Below, piece after piece: positions 24,324-32,271 of a DNA stretch of 64,000 bases. The stretch's first letter is position 1. Each line of letters opens with the position of its first letter. A program made the translations under genes and the position numbers. The DNA comes from Bacillota bacterium (GTDB lineage Bacteria; Bacillota; Bacilli; Bacillales_A; Planococcaceae). The stretch is from assembly GCA_018816185.1 (NCBI GenBank), contig JAHIWI010000008.1, positions 62,001 to 126,000 of the forward strand, in the 5' to 3' direction. The notes beneath the pieces are model-generated. The model did no database searches, was not told the origin of the DNA, and worked only from the letters and a program-made list of their open reading frames with translations.

Positions 24324-25985
24324 GTGAAAGCCGATGTTGTAGTGGTTGGTGCAGGCTTGGCAGGTTTAGTGGCGGTGGCAGAATTAGTAGCAGCTGGACG
24401 TAAAGTGATGTTATTGGATCAAGAACCTGAAGCTTCATTAGGAGGACAGGCTTGGTGGTCTTTTGGAGGGTTGTTTTTAGTAGATACACCAGAACAACGA
24501 CGTCTTGGAATACATGATTCACATGAACTCGCTTTGCAAGATTGGTTAGGGTCAGCTGGATTCGATCGAGAAGATGAGGATGAATGGGGAAGGAAATGGG
24601 CAAAAGCCTACGTGGATTTTGCGACATATGAAAAGAGAGAATGGCTACATAGTTTAGGAATTCGTTTTTTCCCTGTCATAGGATGGGCTGAACGTGGTGG
24701 ATACTTGGCTGAAGGGCATGGTAATTCAGTTCCTAGATTCCATATTGTGTGGGGTACGGGACCTGCAATTATTAAGCCTTTTGAAGACCGACTTCGAGAA
24801 GGGATTGCAAAAGGCTTAGTTAATTATCGTCCAAGACATCGAGTGGATGATTTAATTATGCAAGATGGGCGAGCGATAGGTGTGAAAGGTAGTATTCTAG
24901 TTGCAAGTGAAGCGAAACGAGGTGAAGCAAGTTCCCGAGAAGTAACAGGGGAATTTGAATTTACAGCTCCATCGATTTTAGTGACGAGTGGCGGAATTGG
25001 AGCGAATTTTGATTTAATTAGAAAAAATTGGCCAGAGCGATTTGGTACACCACCAAAAAGAATGATTTCTGGCGTTCCAGCGCATGTTGATGGAAGAATG
25101 CTTGGAATTACAGAATGTGCAGGTGGAAGAATTGTTAACCGTGATCGAATGTGGCATTACACAGAAGGAATTCAAAACTGGAATCCAGTGTGGGAAAAGC
25201 ACGGAATTCGTATATTACCAGGCCCGTCCTCAATGTGGTTTGATGCAAAAGGCCAAAGATTTAAAGCCCCGAATTTTCCCGGCTTTGATACGCTAGGTAC
25301 ACTCGAAACCATTCAAGCCACGGGATATGATTATTCCTGGTTTGTTCTGACACAAAAAGTCATTGAGAAGGAGTTTGCGTTATCTGGATCTGAACAGAAT
25401 CCAGATTTAACAGGCAAGAGCATAAAACAAGTGCTTTCACGCATTTTGCCTGGTCCCACTGCCCCGGTTAAGGCATTTATGGATAAGGGAGAAGACTTTG
25501 TAGTGGCTAACACACTTGAAGAGCTCGTAGAGGGAATGAATCAACTTACGGGCGACAACTTAATAAATCATGATGATTTGAAAAGACAAATTCTTGCTCG
25601 TGATCGAGAGATAACTCATAAATTTACGAAAGATCTTCAAATAACAGCACTAAGAGGAGCTCGGAATTACATAGGAGATAAACTGATTCGAGTAGCATCT
25701 CCGCATAAATTTCTTGATTCGGAAAATGGACCTTTAATTGCAGTCAGGTTAAACATCATTAGTCGCAAAACACTTGGTGGGTTGCAAACTGATTTATCCG
25801 GACGAGTCCTTAATGCTTCAGGTGAATACATTCCAGGACTGTATGCAGCTGGTGAAGTGGCTGGATTTGGTGGGGGAGGAGTACACGGTTATCGTTCGTT
25901 AGAAGGAACTTTTTTAGGTGGTTGCTTGTTCTCTGGAAGAGAAGCAGGAAGAGCGATAGCGGAAATAAAAGGAACACCTGAATAA
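24324..25985 (+). CDS. FAD-binding dehydrogenase (KstD-like family)
   Basis: 553 residues from the GTG that follows GAGGTGCATTCA at 8 bases. The N-terminal FAD-binding motif is VVVVGAGLAGLVAVAELVAAGRKV, followed by EPEASLGGQAWWSFGGL; the C-terminal flavin motif is GLYAAGEVAGFGGGGVHGYRSLEGTFLGGCLFSGREAGR. It belongs to the FAD-binding/flavocytochrome-c fumarate-reductase-like group related to 3-ketosteroid dehydrogenase. Substrate unknown. Monocistronic. GC content is normal for the window. Confidence 0.75.
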   Translation: MKADVVVVGAGLAGLVAVAELVAAGRKVMLLDQEPEASLGGQAWWSFGGLFLVDTPEQRRLGIHDSHELALQDWLGSAGFDREDEDEWGRKWAKAYVDFATYEKREWLHSLGIRFFPVIGWAERGGYLAEGHGNSVPRFHIVWGTGPAIIKPFEDRLREGIAKGLVNYRPRHRVDDLIMQDGRAIGVKGSILVASEAKRGEASSREVTGEFEFTAPSILVTSGGIGANFDLIRKNWPERFGTPPKRMISGVPAHVDGRMLGITECAGGRIVNRDRMWHYTEGIQNWNPVWEKHGIRILPGPSSMWFDAKGQRFKAPNFPGFDTLGTLETIQATGYDYSWFVLTQKVIEKEFALSGSEQNPDLTGKSIKQVLSRILPGPTAPVKAFMDKGEDFVVANTLEELVEGMNQLTGDNLINHDDLKRQILARDREITHKFTKDLQITALRGARNYIGDKLIRVASPHKFLDSENGPLIAVRLNIISRKTLGGLQTDLSGRVLNASGEYIPGLYAAGEVAGFGGGGVHGYRSLEGTFLGGCLFSGREAGRAIAEIKGTPE

Positions 25986-26124
25986 TAGATAAGCATCGTT
26001 TTAGAAAGAATTTTGATGATTAAATTCTTTTTTGCCCCTTTTCAATGAATTGAAAAAATAAGAGTTCAAGTCGATTTCGTGTTAAGATGATGAAATTAGA
26101 TTTTGAACGGAGTCGATTTACCTT

Positions 26125-26769
26125 ATGAAAAATAAAATGATTATCGGTTTATTTTATATAATCGGATTAAGTTTTTTAGCTTTAGGCATTAGTGTCATGA
26201 TTTTAGCAGACCTAGGAGCTGGTGCTTGGGATGCTATGTATGTTGGGCTGTCTGATCACACTGGCTTATCGGTCGGCACATGGATTTTGCTGATTGGTAT
26301 TTTTCTTATCCTATTAAACAGTTTAATTTTAAAAAAAATGCCTGAATTTTTATCAGTCATCACGATCCTGATTATTGGCTCTCTGATTGATTTTTGGTTA
26401 ATTGTTGTATTCGCATCATTTTCACCAGAAGATTTTACTCTACGGGTTTTGATGTTTATCGGCGCGATTCTCATTATTGCACTTGGGATTTCAAGCTATT
26501 TGCAATCAAATTTTGCACGCAACCCAATGGATACGCTCATGATGGCTATCCAATACAGAACGGGAAGAAGCTTAGCTTTTTCAAAAACGGTTATGGAAGT
26601 TACGGTTTTAATTATTGCTTTACTTCTTGGTGGACCTATTGGCGTTGGGACATTTATCGTCACGTTTTCAATTGGACCTCTAATCCAATTATTTATCGGA
26701 CCAATTACAAGGTTTAGAACCTATCTTTGCACAGAAAAAGTAGGAAAACCAGAAGCATCTAATTACTAA
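26125..26769 (+). CDS. YczE/YyaS/YitT-type membrane protein
   Basis: 214 residues with about five membrane helices. The start MKNKMIIGLFYIIGLSFLALGISVMILADLGAGAWDAMYVGLSD, and the middle NFARNPMDTLMMAIQYRTGRSLAFSKTVMEVT, match the YczE-like family of five-to-six-helix membrane proteins with a conserved DLGAGAWD motif. In B. subtilis YczE is linked to bacillomycin production, but other members are uncharacterised. Ribosome binding site is weak (GGAG 13 bases upstream). Confidence 0.75.
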   Translation: MKNKMIIGLFYIIGLSFLALGISVMILADLGAGAWDAMYVGLSDHTGLSVGTWILLIGIFLILLNSLILKKMPEFLSVITILIIGSLIDFWLIVVFASFSPEDFTLRVLMFIGAILIIALGISSYLQSNFARNPMDTLMMAIQYRTGRSLAFSKTVMEVTVLIIALLLGGPIGVGTFIVTFSIGPLIQLFIGPITRFRTYLCTEKVGKPEASNY

Positions 26770-26810
26770 AAAAATAGAGATCACCTTAAAAGTACATGTA
26801 GTATTCCTGA

Positions 26811-26850
26811 CCCACCTTATTTCGATTTATAGAGATAAGGTGGCTTTTCA
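26811..26850 (+). terminator. Terminator after the YczE-like gene
   Basis: CCACCTTAT and ATAAGGTGG arms with CTTTTC after. The remaining spacer to 27004 holds only AT-rich sequence before the next gene. Confidence 0.6.
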
Positions 26851-27004
26851 TATTTAACAGTGCTATTAAAACGATTTCGTGAGATTCGTAACAATGCATC
26901 TCAATTTTTCTAAGGTAGCTAAGTAATTAGAACGTCCAACGTTTTTATTTAGCATGGTTAGGGAATACTAATAAAAGTACATTCAATTTGAGGAGGAGAT
27001 TTTA

Positions 27005-27277
27005 TTGACGAAAAAAGATAATTTTCCCGAATTTGAACCTGACCATGTGAAGAAAGAAGAACGTGAGAACCAGAAAGAGAAGATCGACGATCATGAGAAA
27101 CATGAAAACGAAAAAACACATAATCATGAATTTGAACAACATGAAAATGATTTAAAGACGTCGAATTCCTTTGAAGTAGATCAAAATAATCAACAACAAT
27201 CATCAAAACATGAAACTGATTTAAATGACCCTGCAACCGACATTGCGAATAAACAAGGTAGAAATTTCAATGCCTAG
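27005..27277 (+). CDS. Highly charged low-complexity protein
   Basis: 90 residues, TTG start with TTGAGGAGGAGATTTTA. It is almost free of hydrophobic residues and rich in Glu, Lys, His, Asn and Gln, with segments such as DDHEKHENEKTHNHEFEQHEND; several His could bind metal. No signal peptide or membrane helix. Such sequences are intrinsically disordered. I do not recognise a family. The strong ribosome binding site supports that it is real. Confidence 0.55.
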   Translation: MTKKDNFPEFEPDHVKKEERENQKEKIDDHEKHENEKTHNHEFEQHENDLKTSNSFEVDQNNQQQSSKHETDLNDPATDIANKQGRNFNA

Positions 27278-27318
27278 TTGATAGTTTCTTTATGAACTTC
27301 CTAACTAATGCATAATAA

Positions 27319-27347
27319 TTGACTGAGTATGGACCAACTTATATACT
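27319..27347 (+). promoter_or_regulatory. Promoter of the riboswitch transcript
   Basis: TTGACT (27319-27324), 17-base spacer, TATACT (27342-27347), about 25 bases before the riboswitch core. A near-consensus sigma-A promoter. Confidence 0.7.
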
Positions 27348-27374
27348 TGCCATACAAAACTACAAATTCAACTT

Positions 27375-27467
27375 CCTATAAGGGGAGTAGCTATACAGCA
27401 AAGTCGTCAATACGGGATGTTAATCCTCGGCTTTGTTGGCAACGTAAGTTGTTTGCGAGACCTTACC
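27375..27467 (+). ncRNA. yybP-ykoY manganese riboswitch
   Basis: The class hallmarks are seen: TATAAGGGGAGTAGCTA at the 5' side and GCGAGACCTTACC at the 3' side, whose AAGG and CCTT pair to form P1. Between them are the two-stem region with CTCGGCTTTGTTGGC and AACGTAAGTTG. This family senses Mn2+ and usually precedes Mn exporters (MntP, TerC, P-type ATPase). It is followed at once by a terminator that shares the 3' strand of P1, the standard transcriptional switch (Mn2+ holds P1 and prevents termination). Coordinates are approximate. Confidence 0.8.
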
Positions 27468-27488
27468 GCATATTTGGTGAGGTCTTTT
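27458..27488 (+). terminator. Riboswitch expression-platform terminator
   Basis: AGACCTTACC (27458-27467) and GGTGAGGTCT (27476-27485) pair with one G-T, followed by TTTAATT. The first arm is the 3' strand of the riboswitch closing stem, so ligand binding and termination are mutually exclusive. Confidence 0.75.
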
Positions 27489-27498
27489 AATTATTTTG

Positions 27499-27536
27499 AG
27501 ACGTTAAAACCGGATATTTGGTTCTAACGTCTTTTT
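27499..27536 (+). terminator. Second terminator-like hairpin in the leader
   Basis: AGACGTTAAAACC and GGTTCTAACGTCT pair around GGATATTT, then five T. It resembles the first terminator (arms AGAC...GTCT and a CATATTT/GATATTT loop), as if duplicated. It lies 36 bases before the kinase-like gene and would add a second barrier. Confidence 0.6.
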
Positions 27537-27568
27537 ACTTTGCATTATGATGAATAGGGGGTTACCAC

Positions 27569-28195
27569 ATGGATGCCTATCAGGAACTAGCTAGTACAGT
27601 AAATATATCAAATAAAAACAATCGGCTTCTGTCCTATGACGATTCTCTTACGTTAATAGGGACTGGCAGAAGTGCTTATGTTTTTCGAATAAAAGAATCT
27701 GATCAAGCAATTAAAATCTTTTTCCCCGAATTTAAACATATTGCAAAAGAAGAAACAGAAATTTACCTGAAATTAAAGGGAATATCCTATTTTCCTACAA
27801 TCTACGCTTTTGGAGAAAATTATATCGTTATGGATTACATTCAAGGACGTACTCTATTTGAATGTGTGAATGATGGGGTAGCTATTAAGGAATCTCATGT
27901 TCGGGAAATTGATTATGCTCTTGCGTTGGCTGCTGAAAGAGGTTTGAATCCATCAGATATACATTTGAGGAATTTGTTTGTCACGACAAATGATGAAGTT
28001 AAGTTGATTGATGTGGCTCGATTTAATCAAACCAAAAATTGTAGTCAGTGGGACGATTTGAAGTATGTGTATCATCGCTTTTATTCGAAGAGGATGTTTC
28101 CGAAAAAAATTCCCACTGTAATTTTAAACACATTCGCTTATTTTTATAGAAAACCAATCATTACAAAAGCGTTTAACTTGGCAAAAACTAAATGA
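27569..28195 (+). CDS. Small Ser/Thr protein-kinase-like protein
   Basis: 208 residues. Glycine loop GTGRSAYV (31-38), Lys49 in AIKIFF, Asp130 in PSDIHLRNLF (catalytic loop with Asn135) and Asp148 in KLIDVARF (metal-binding DFG position) are all present, so it looks active. It lacks the large substrate lobe of typical eukaryotic-type kinases; YrzF-like small bacterial kinases are similar. It is the first gene downstream of the Mn2+ riboswitch leader, an unusual context. Mn2+ is a cofactor of many such kinases (inference). Start ATG follows ATAGGGGGTTACCAC. Confidence 0.7.
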   Translation: MDAYQELASTVNISNKNNRLLSYDDSLTLIGTGRSAYVFRIKESDQAIKIFFPEFKHIAKEETEIYLKLKGISYFPTIYAFGENYIVMDYIQGRTLFECVNDGVAIKESHVREIDYALALAAERGLNPSDIHLRNLFVTTNDEVKLIDVARFNQTKNCSQWDDLKYVYHRFYSKRMFPKKIPTVILNTFAYFYRKPIITKAFNLAKTK

Positions 28196-28295
28196 TTAAA
28201 GGCTATGATTCCTTTAAAAATAAGGACAGCAACAAAAAAAGACATCAACAAAAGTCGAGTACCAACTGACTTTTGTTGATGTTTTTTACATGTAT

Positions 28296-28778
28296 TCATT
28301 TCGAATCGATAATAGGTAAAACCGTTGATTGCTTCACTTCGCGAAGTGCTAAAGTTGTTTGAATTCGAGAAATGCCTAGTTTATTTAGTTTGCGGATAAA
28401 TGTTTCAAGATCACGCCGATCTTTGTTCGCAACCTTTAGAATGTAATCGAATTCTCCAGTCAAACATTGGCATTCCAACACTTCAGGCATATCTACTAAA
28501 TTCTGTTCAAGAACCTCCAGTTTTTCAGCGTGGTGAATGTCGGTACTTATAAATACGAAACTGAGTAAATCAAACCCGAGTTTTTCTTGATCTAAAATAG
28601 CCACTTGTCGATTGATATACCCTTCGCTTACTAAACGTTTAATACGCGCATGCGTTGCAGGGGGTGACAGATTAACGCGTCTTCCGAGTTCAGCATTACT
28701 AATATCTGATGACCGTTGCAAGATATCAAGTATAACTAAATCAAGATTGTCTAAATTTTTGTCACTCGTTGGTTCCAT
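28296..28778 (-). CDS. Lrp/AsnC family regulator
   Basis: 160 residues: N-terminal helix-turn-helix (LDLVILDILQRSSDISNAELGRRVNLSPPATHARIKRLVSEGYI) and C-terminal RAM ligand/oligomer domain (LECQCLTGEFDYILKVANKDRRDLETFI). These proteins sense amino acids. It is divergent from the EamA transporter, which it likely controls. Start ATG follows AAAAGGAGTTTTCCCA. Confidence 0.85.
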   Translation of the reverse strand: MEPTSDKNLDNLDLVILDILQRSSDISNAELGRRVNLSPPATHARIKRLVSEGYINRQVAILDQEKLGFDLLSFVFISTDIHHAEKLEVLEQNLVDMPEVLECQCLTGEFDYILKVANKDRRDLETFIRKLNKLGISRIQTTLALREVKQSTVLPIIDSK

Positions 28779-28923
28779 TGGGAAAACTCCTTTTTAATTC
28801 TTCTGTAAATCTGCTTAAAATAATGTTCATTCAGAATAAAAATAAGTTATTTAATATAATACGTTTGTTTATTTTGAATTTATTCGCATTCACGAAATGA
28901 TATATGGTTTTGTATGCATTGAT

Positions 28924-28940
28924 GATAGAATTATTCTATC
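28924..28940. promoter_or_regulatory. Perfect 17-bp palindrome between Lrp-type and EamA genes
   Basis: GATAGAATTATTCTATC is a perfect palindrome with a central T, lying just upstream of the EamA ribosome binding site and in the region shared by both genes. It fits an operator of the Lrp-type regulator or a roadblock for the transporter transcript. Confidence 0.5.
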
Positions 28941-28966
28941 GCAAGAATGACGAAGGAGCAATCATC

Positions 28967-29920
28967 ATGCCGTATATCTATTATTTGTTGTTATTATTTA
29001 CGAGCTTACTTTGGGGTGGGAATTTTGTTGTAGGCAAATCACTCGTTGAACATGCTTCACCGTCTACATTAACCTTATTACGCTGGCTCATTGCGGTTGC
29101 CTGTCTAATTCCAATTGTATGGTGGAAAGAAAAATCACTAAGACCAAACAAAAAAGCGATTGTTCCTTTAGTTTTAATGGGGGGTACTGGCGTTGTATTG
29201 TTTAACTTATTTCAATTTGTTGCACTTGATTTTACCTCAGCCACAAATGTTGGTCTGATTTCGACTTTAAATATGTTTTCCATTGCCTTAAGTTCCTATT
29301 TGTTTTTGAAAGAGAAAATCAACTTGTTCCAATTAATTGCCATGCTAGTTTCTCTAGGTGGTGTTCTATTAGTTTTGACAAATGGGCATCTCGAAACATT
29401 ACTAACTTTTCAATTTAATAAAGGTGATTTATTCATGATGGCAGCTGTAGCTGTTTGGGGTTTATATGCTGTATGTAGTAAGTGGGCAATGTCCTACACG
29501 ACTCCGCTGATGGCAACCATGTACTCAGGTATATTTGGTGTACTCATCCTAGTTCCGTTTCATCTTCGTGATTTTACAATCGAAAAAATCGATGGATCTT
29601 TTGTTCAATCGATTCTATATACTGGAGTAATTTCAACAGTCGTTTGCATGCTATTATGGAATATTGGTGTTCAAAAACTCGGAGCAACAACATCCGGTAT
29701 TTTCTTGAATTTCAATCCTGTTTTCACTGCAATTCTTGCTTTTGTATTTTTAGGTGAAAGCATGACAGTGGTGCAAGGAATCGGGAGCCTGACAGTTATC
29801 TTAGGTAGTGTCATGTTTACAATGATTAAATCCAATCCTCTGCGATTGCTAAAGAGGTTCGAGTGGAAACGCATCCCTCTCGCTGATTCATCGGCGTCAT
29901 TAGCCTTGAAGAAAGAATAA
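28967..29920 (+). CDS. EamA/DMT family transporter
   Basis: 317 residues from the ATG that follows GAAGGAGCAATCATC; an upstream in-frame ATG has no binding site. Ten membrane helices in two EamA repeats (SLLWGGNFVVGKSLVEHASPSTLTLLRWLIA in the first, VAVWGLYAVCSKWAM...TPLMATMYSGIFG in the second). Typically exports amino acids or drugs; the divergent Lrp-type gene suggests amino-acid efflux (inference). Confidence 0.85.
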   Translation: MPYIYYLLLLFTSLLWGGNFVVGKSLVEHASPSTLTLLRWLIAVACLIPIVWWKEKSLRPNKKAIVPLVLMGGTGVVLFNLFQFVALDFTSATNVGLISTLNMFSIALSSYLFLKEKINLFQLIAMLVSLGGVLLVLTNGHLETLLTFQFNKGDLFMMAAVAVWGLYAVCSKWAMSYTTPLMATMYSGIFGVLILVPFHLRDFTIEKIDGSFVQSILYTGVISTVVCMLLWNIGVQKLGATTSGIFLNFNPVFTAILAFVFLGESMTVVQGIGSLTVILGSVMFTMIKSNPLRLLKRFEWKRIPLADSSASLALKKE

Positions 29921-29921
29921 T

Positions 29922-29959
29922 AAAAGCCGATTGTCCCTAAAGAGGGCAACCGGCTTTTT
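29922..29959 (+). terminator. Terminator of the EamA gene
   Basis: AAAAGCCG and CGGCTTTT arms with inner TTGTCCCT/AGGGCAA pairing, then T residues. Confidence 0.75.
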
Positions 29960-30113
29960 CGTATTGATAAGATAATTAGAGTTTACTGATGGTAGTACAT
30001 CAATGTCATAGATCTAGTCCAATTAGCATTAGATAATGCAGATGAAGAAATCGTAGTTTTTTCACTAGGTATTTCTGACATCCCTTCGCTGCAGGCTATT
30101 TCCATATTCCTTT

Positions 30114-30239
30114 GCTGATTGAAATGAAGGCGGCGACTCCGAGGGGATCAGCTCGAGCTTTAGACCCTGGACTGAGCCTCGCGAGGGAAGCGGCTAAAGC
30201 CGTGCCCCCCGGAAAGCGTCCGCTGAAATGCAAATCAGC
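30114..30239. repeat. Dispersed GC-richer repeat, copy 2
   Basis: 126 bp bounded by GCTGATT and AATCAGC. It shares with the copy at 46374 the blocks GAAATG-AGGCGGCGACTCC, GACCCTGGACTGAGCC and GGAAAGCGTCCGCTGAAATG. It is much richer in G and C than its surroundings and lies between the EamA gene and pepF. The stretch 29960-30113 before it holds nothing else I can support. Confidence 0.6.
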
Positions 30240-30281
30240 TACTATTTAAGATATAGAAAGGGTAGGCAATGATTTTTCTGA

Positions 30282-32102
30282 TTATTTAGTTGCTACGCCT
30301 TCAATTTCTTCTGTAAGCTTAATTAATTCATCAACCAATTCGCCGATATAAGCAATCGTATCACGAAGCGGTTGTTCAGTTGTTACATCGACTCCAGCCA
30401 TTTGTGCTAACTCAACAGGTGTTTTTGTTCCTCCTGCTTGAAGCACTTCTAACCAATCCGCTACAGCCGACTCGCCTTCAGACAAAATACGTTTAGATAC
30501 TTGAGTTGAGATTGTAAGACCTGCACTATATGTGTATGGATATAATCCCATGTAGTAATGAGGTTGACGCATCCAAGTTAACTCTGCTCCAGGAGTGATC
30601 TCAACCGCATCTCCCCAGAATTCTTCTAGCACACCTCTTTTGATTTCATTTAAAATACCAGCATTTACGTTTTCACCTGAATTCACACGCTCATAAACTT
30701 TACGTTGATAGGCTGCCTCTAATAGATGCGTCACAAAATTGTGATAGTACGTGCGAGCAACAATTGAGGAGATAACCCAGCGTTTGAATTTCGGGTCATC
30801 CGAGTTTTCTAGTAAATGATTCGCCATTAACATTTCGTTCATCGTTGAAGGTGCTTCAATGAAATATAAAGATGGACGGGAGTTGAAAACGTTTTGTTTC
30901 TTATGTGCATTATAGAAATGACCAGCATGTCCAAGTTCGTGTGCCAAAACAAATACTTCGTTCATACGACTAGACCATGAGATTAAAATGTATGGATGTG
31001 ATCCATATGGACTTGAACAAAATGCACCAGTAGATTTCCCTGTGTTTTGAGCAAAATCAATCCACCGCTCATCAAATGAACGATTGACCATATCTAAATA
31101 ATCGTCTCCCATAATAGCTAAAGCATCATTCATATATTTTTTTGATTCTTCAATCGTAATTTTCGGTTCATATGACGGATCCAATGGGATTTTCAAATCG
31201 GCAAAAGTCATTTTATCAAGGCCATGAACATCTTGCAGAAGTTTAGCGTATTTTCTCATATGAGGTGCAAGCTCACTCGTAATTAAATCAATTTGACGAT
31301 TGTAAAGGGATTGATCGACTTCTTGATCGAATAATAAATAGTCGAAAATGTTGTCATATCCACGTAAATCCGACGTGGTTTTTTCAATTTGCAACTTCAT
31401 ATCATACGTTTTAGCGGTTGTGTGTTGGTAGTTTTTTATTTGTTTTGAAAAAGAATCAAAAGCAGCACGTCTAATTTCAGTGTCGGTTTCAGCTTCCCAA
31501 TCCCCTTCAAATGAAACATAACTTAATGGGTATTTCTTGCCATTCACTTCGAAGTCTTCAAAAGATAAATCTACCATTTTTGTTGTATTGTACAAACCAT
31601 ATGGTGCTGAGAAAGATGAAGAATAGGCAGCTAATGTCTTTTCAACCTCAGGGTGTAACTGATGTGGTTTTTGTCGAATTAATTCTTTCAAATAATGAGC
31701 GTATTCCTCAGATTTATTCATCGCTTCATTCAACTCATCCATTGATAACTCAAGTAATTCACTATCCACAAAAGATAATTTACTGCTTATGGATGCAGCG
31801 ATTGAACTGAATTTGCCAGAACGCATTTGTGCTTCGTTATCTGTTTGGTCAGTGCTGAAAGCTAGACTTGCGTAAGCACCAATAGGTGTGAATTTTTCAT
31901 AAACAGCAGCATACCCTGTTAAGGCTTCTATTGCAGAATTACTGTCTGTAATCTTCCCTTTGAAATTCGAGTGAAATGAATCTACTAACTGAACTAGTTC
32001 AGAAATTGCATCTTGATATTCTTTCTCTGAAGAAAACAAATCCTCTAAATTCCAAGTTTCTTCAACTGTTACTTCAGAACGTGCAGGTAAACCTTTAACC
32101 AT
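30282..32102 (-). CDS. pepF: Oligoendopeptidase F
   Basis: 606 residues, the usual length of M3 family PepF. Active site HELGHAGHF (zinc ligands and catalytic Glu), and the third ligand in the following EAPSTMNEML. It degrades oligopeptides of about 7-17 residues in the cytoplasm; no signal peptide. The flanks show typical M3 helices. Start ATG follows AAGGGGAGATGAGCAA. Monocistronic. Confidence 0.9.
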   Translation of the reverse strand: MVKGLPARSEVTVEETWNLEDLFSSEKEYQDAISELVQLVDSFHSNFKGKITDSNSAIEALTGYAAVYEKFTPIGAYASLAFSTDQTDNEAQMRSGKFSSIAASISSKLSFVDSELLELSMDELNEAMNKSEEYAHYLKELIRQKPHQLHPEVEKTLAAYSSSFSAPYGLYNTTKMVDLSFEDFEVNGKKYPLSYVSFEGDWEAETDTEIRRAAFDSFSKQIKNYQHTTAKTYDMKLQIEKTTSDLRGYDNIFDYLLFDQEVDQSLYNRQIDLITSELAPHMRKYAKLLQDVHGLDKMTFADLKIPLDPSYEPKITIEESKKYMNDALAIMGDDYLDMVNRSFDERWIDFAQNTGKSTGAFCSSPYGSHPYILISWSSRMNEVFVLAHELGHAGHFYNAHKKQNVFNSRPSLYFIEAPSTMNEMLMANHLLENSDDPKFKRWVISSIVARTYYHNFVTHLLEAAYQRKVYERVNSGENVNAGILNEIKRGVLEEFWGDAVEITPGAELTWMRQPHYYMGLYPYTYSAGLTISTQVSKRILSEGESAVADWLEVLQAGGTKTPVELAQMAGVDVTTEQPLRDTIAYIGELVDELIKLTEEIEGVATK

Positions 32103-32271
32103 TTGCTCATCTCCCCTTAATGTTACGAAATACGAACTAATTAATAGTATAAAGGTTTCTATATAAAATGTGTGAAAATTAAATTATTTTATTTTCGAAA
32201 GTGTAAAATAATAGTAGATAGCTGATTTATATAGTATCTAGACTTACAAAAAACGAATGGAGGAAAAAATA

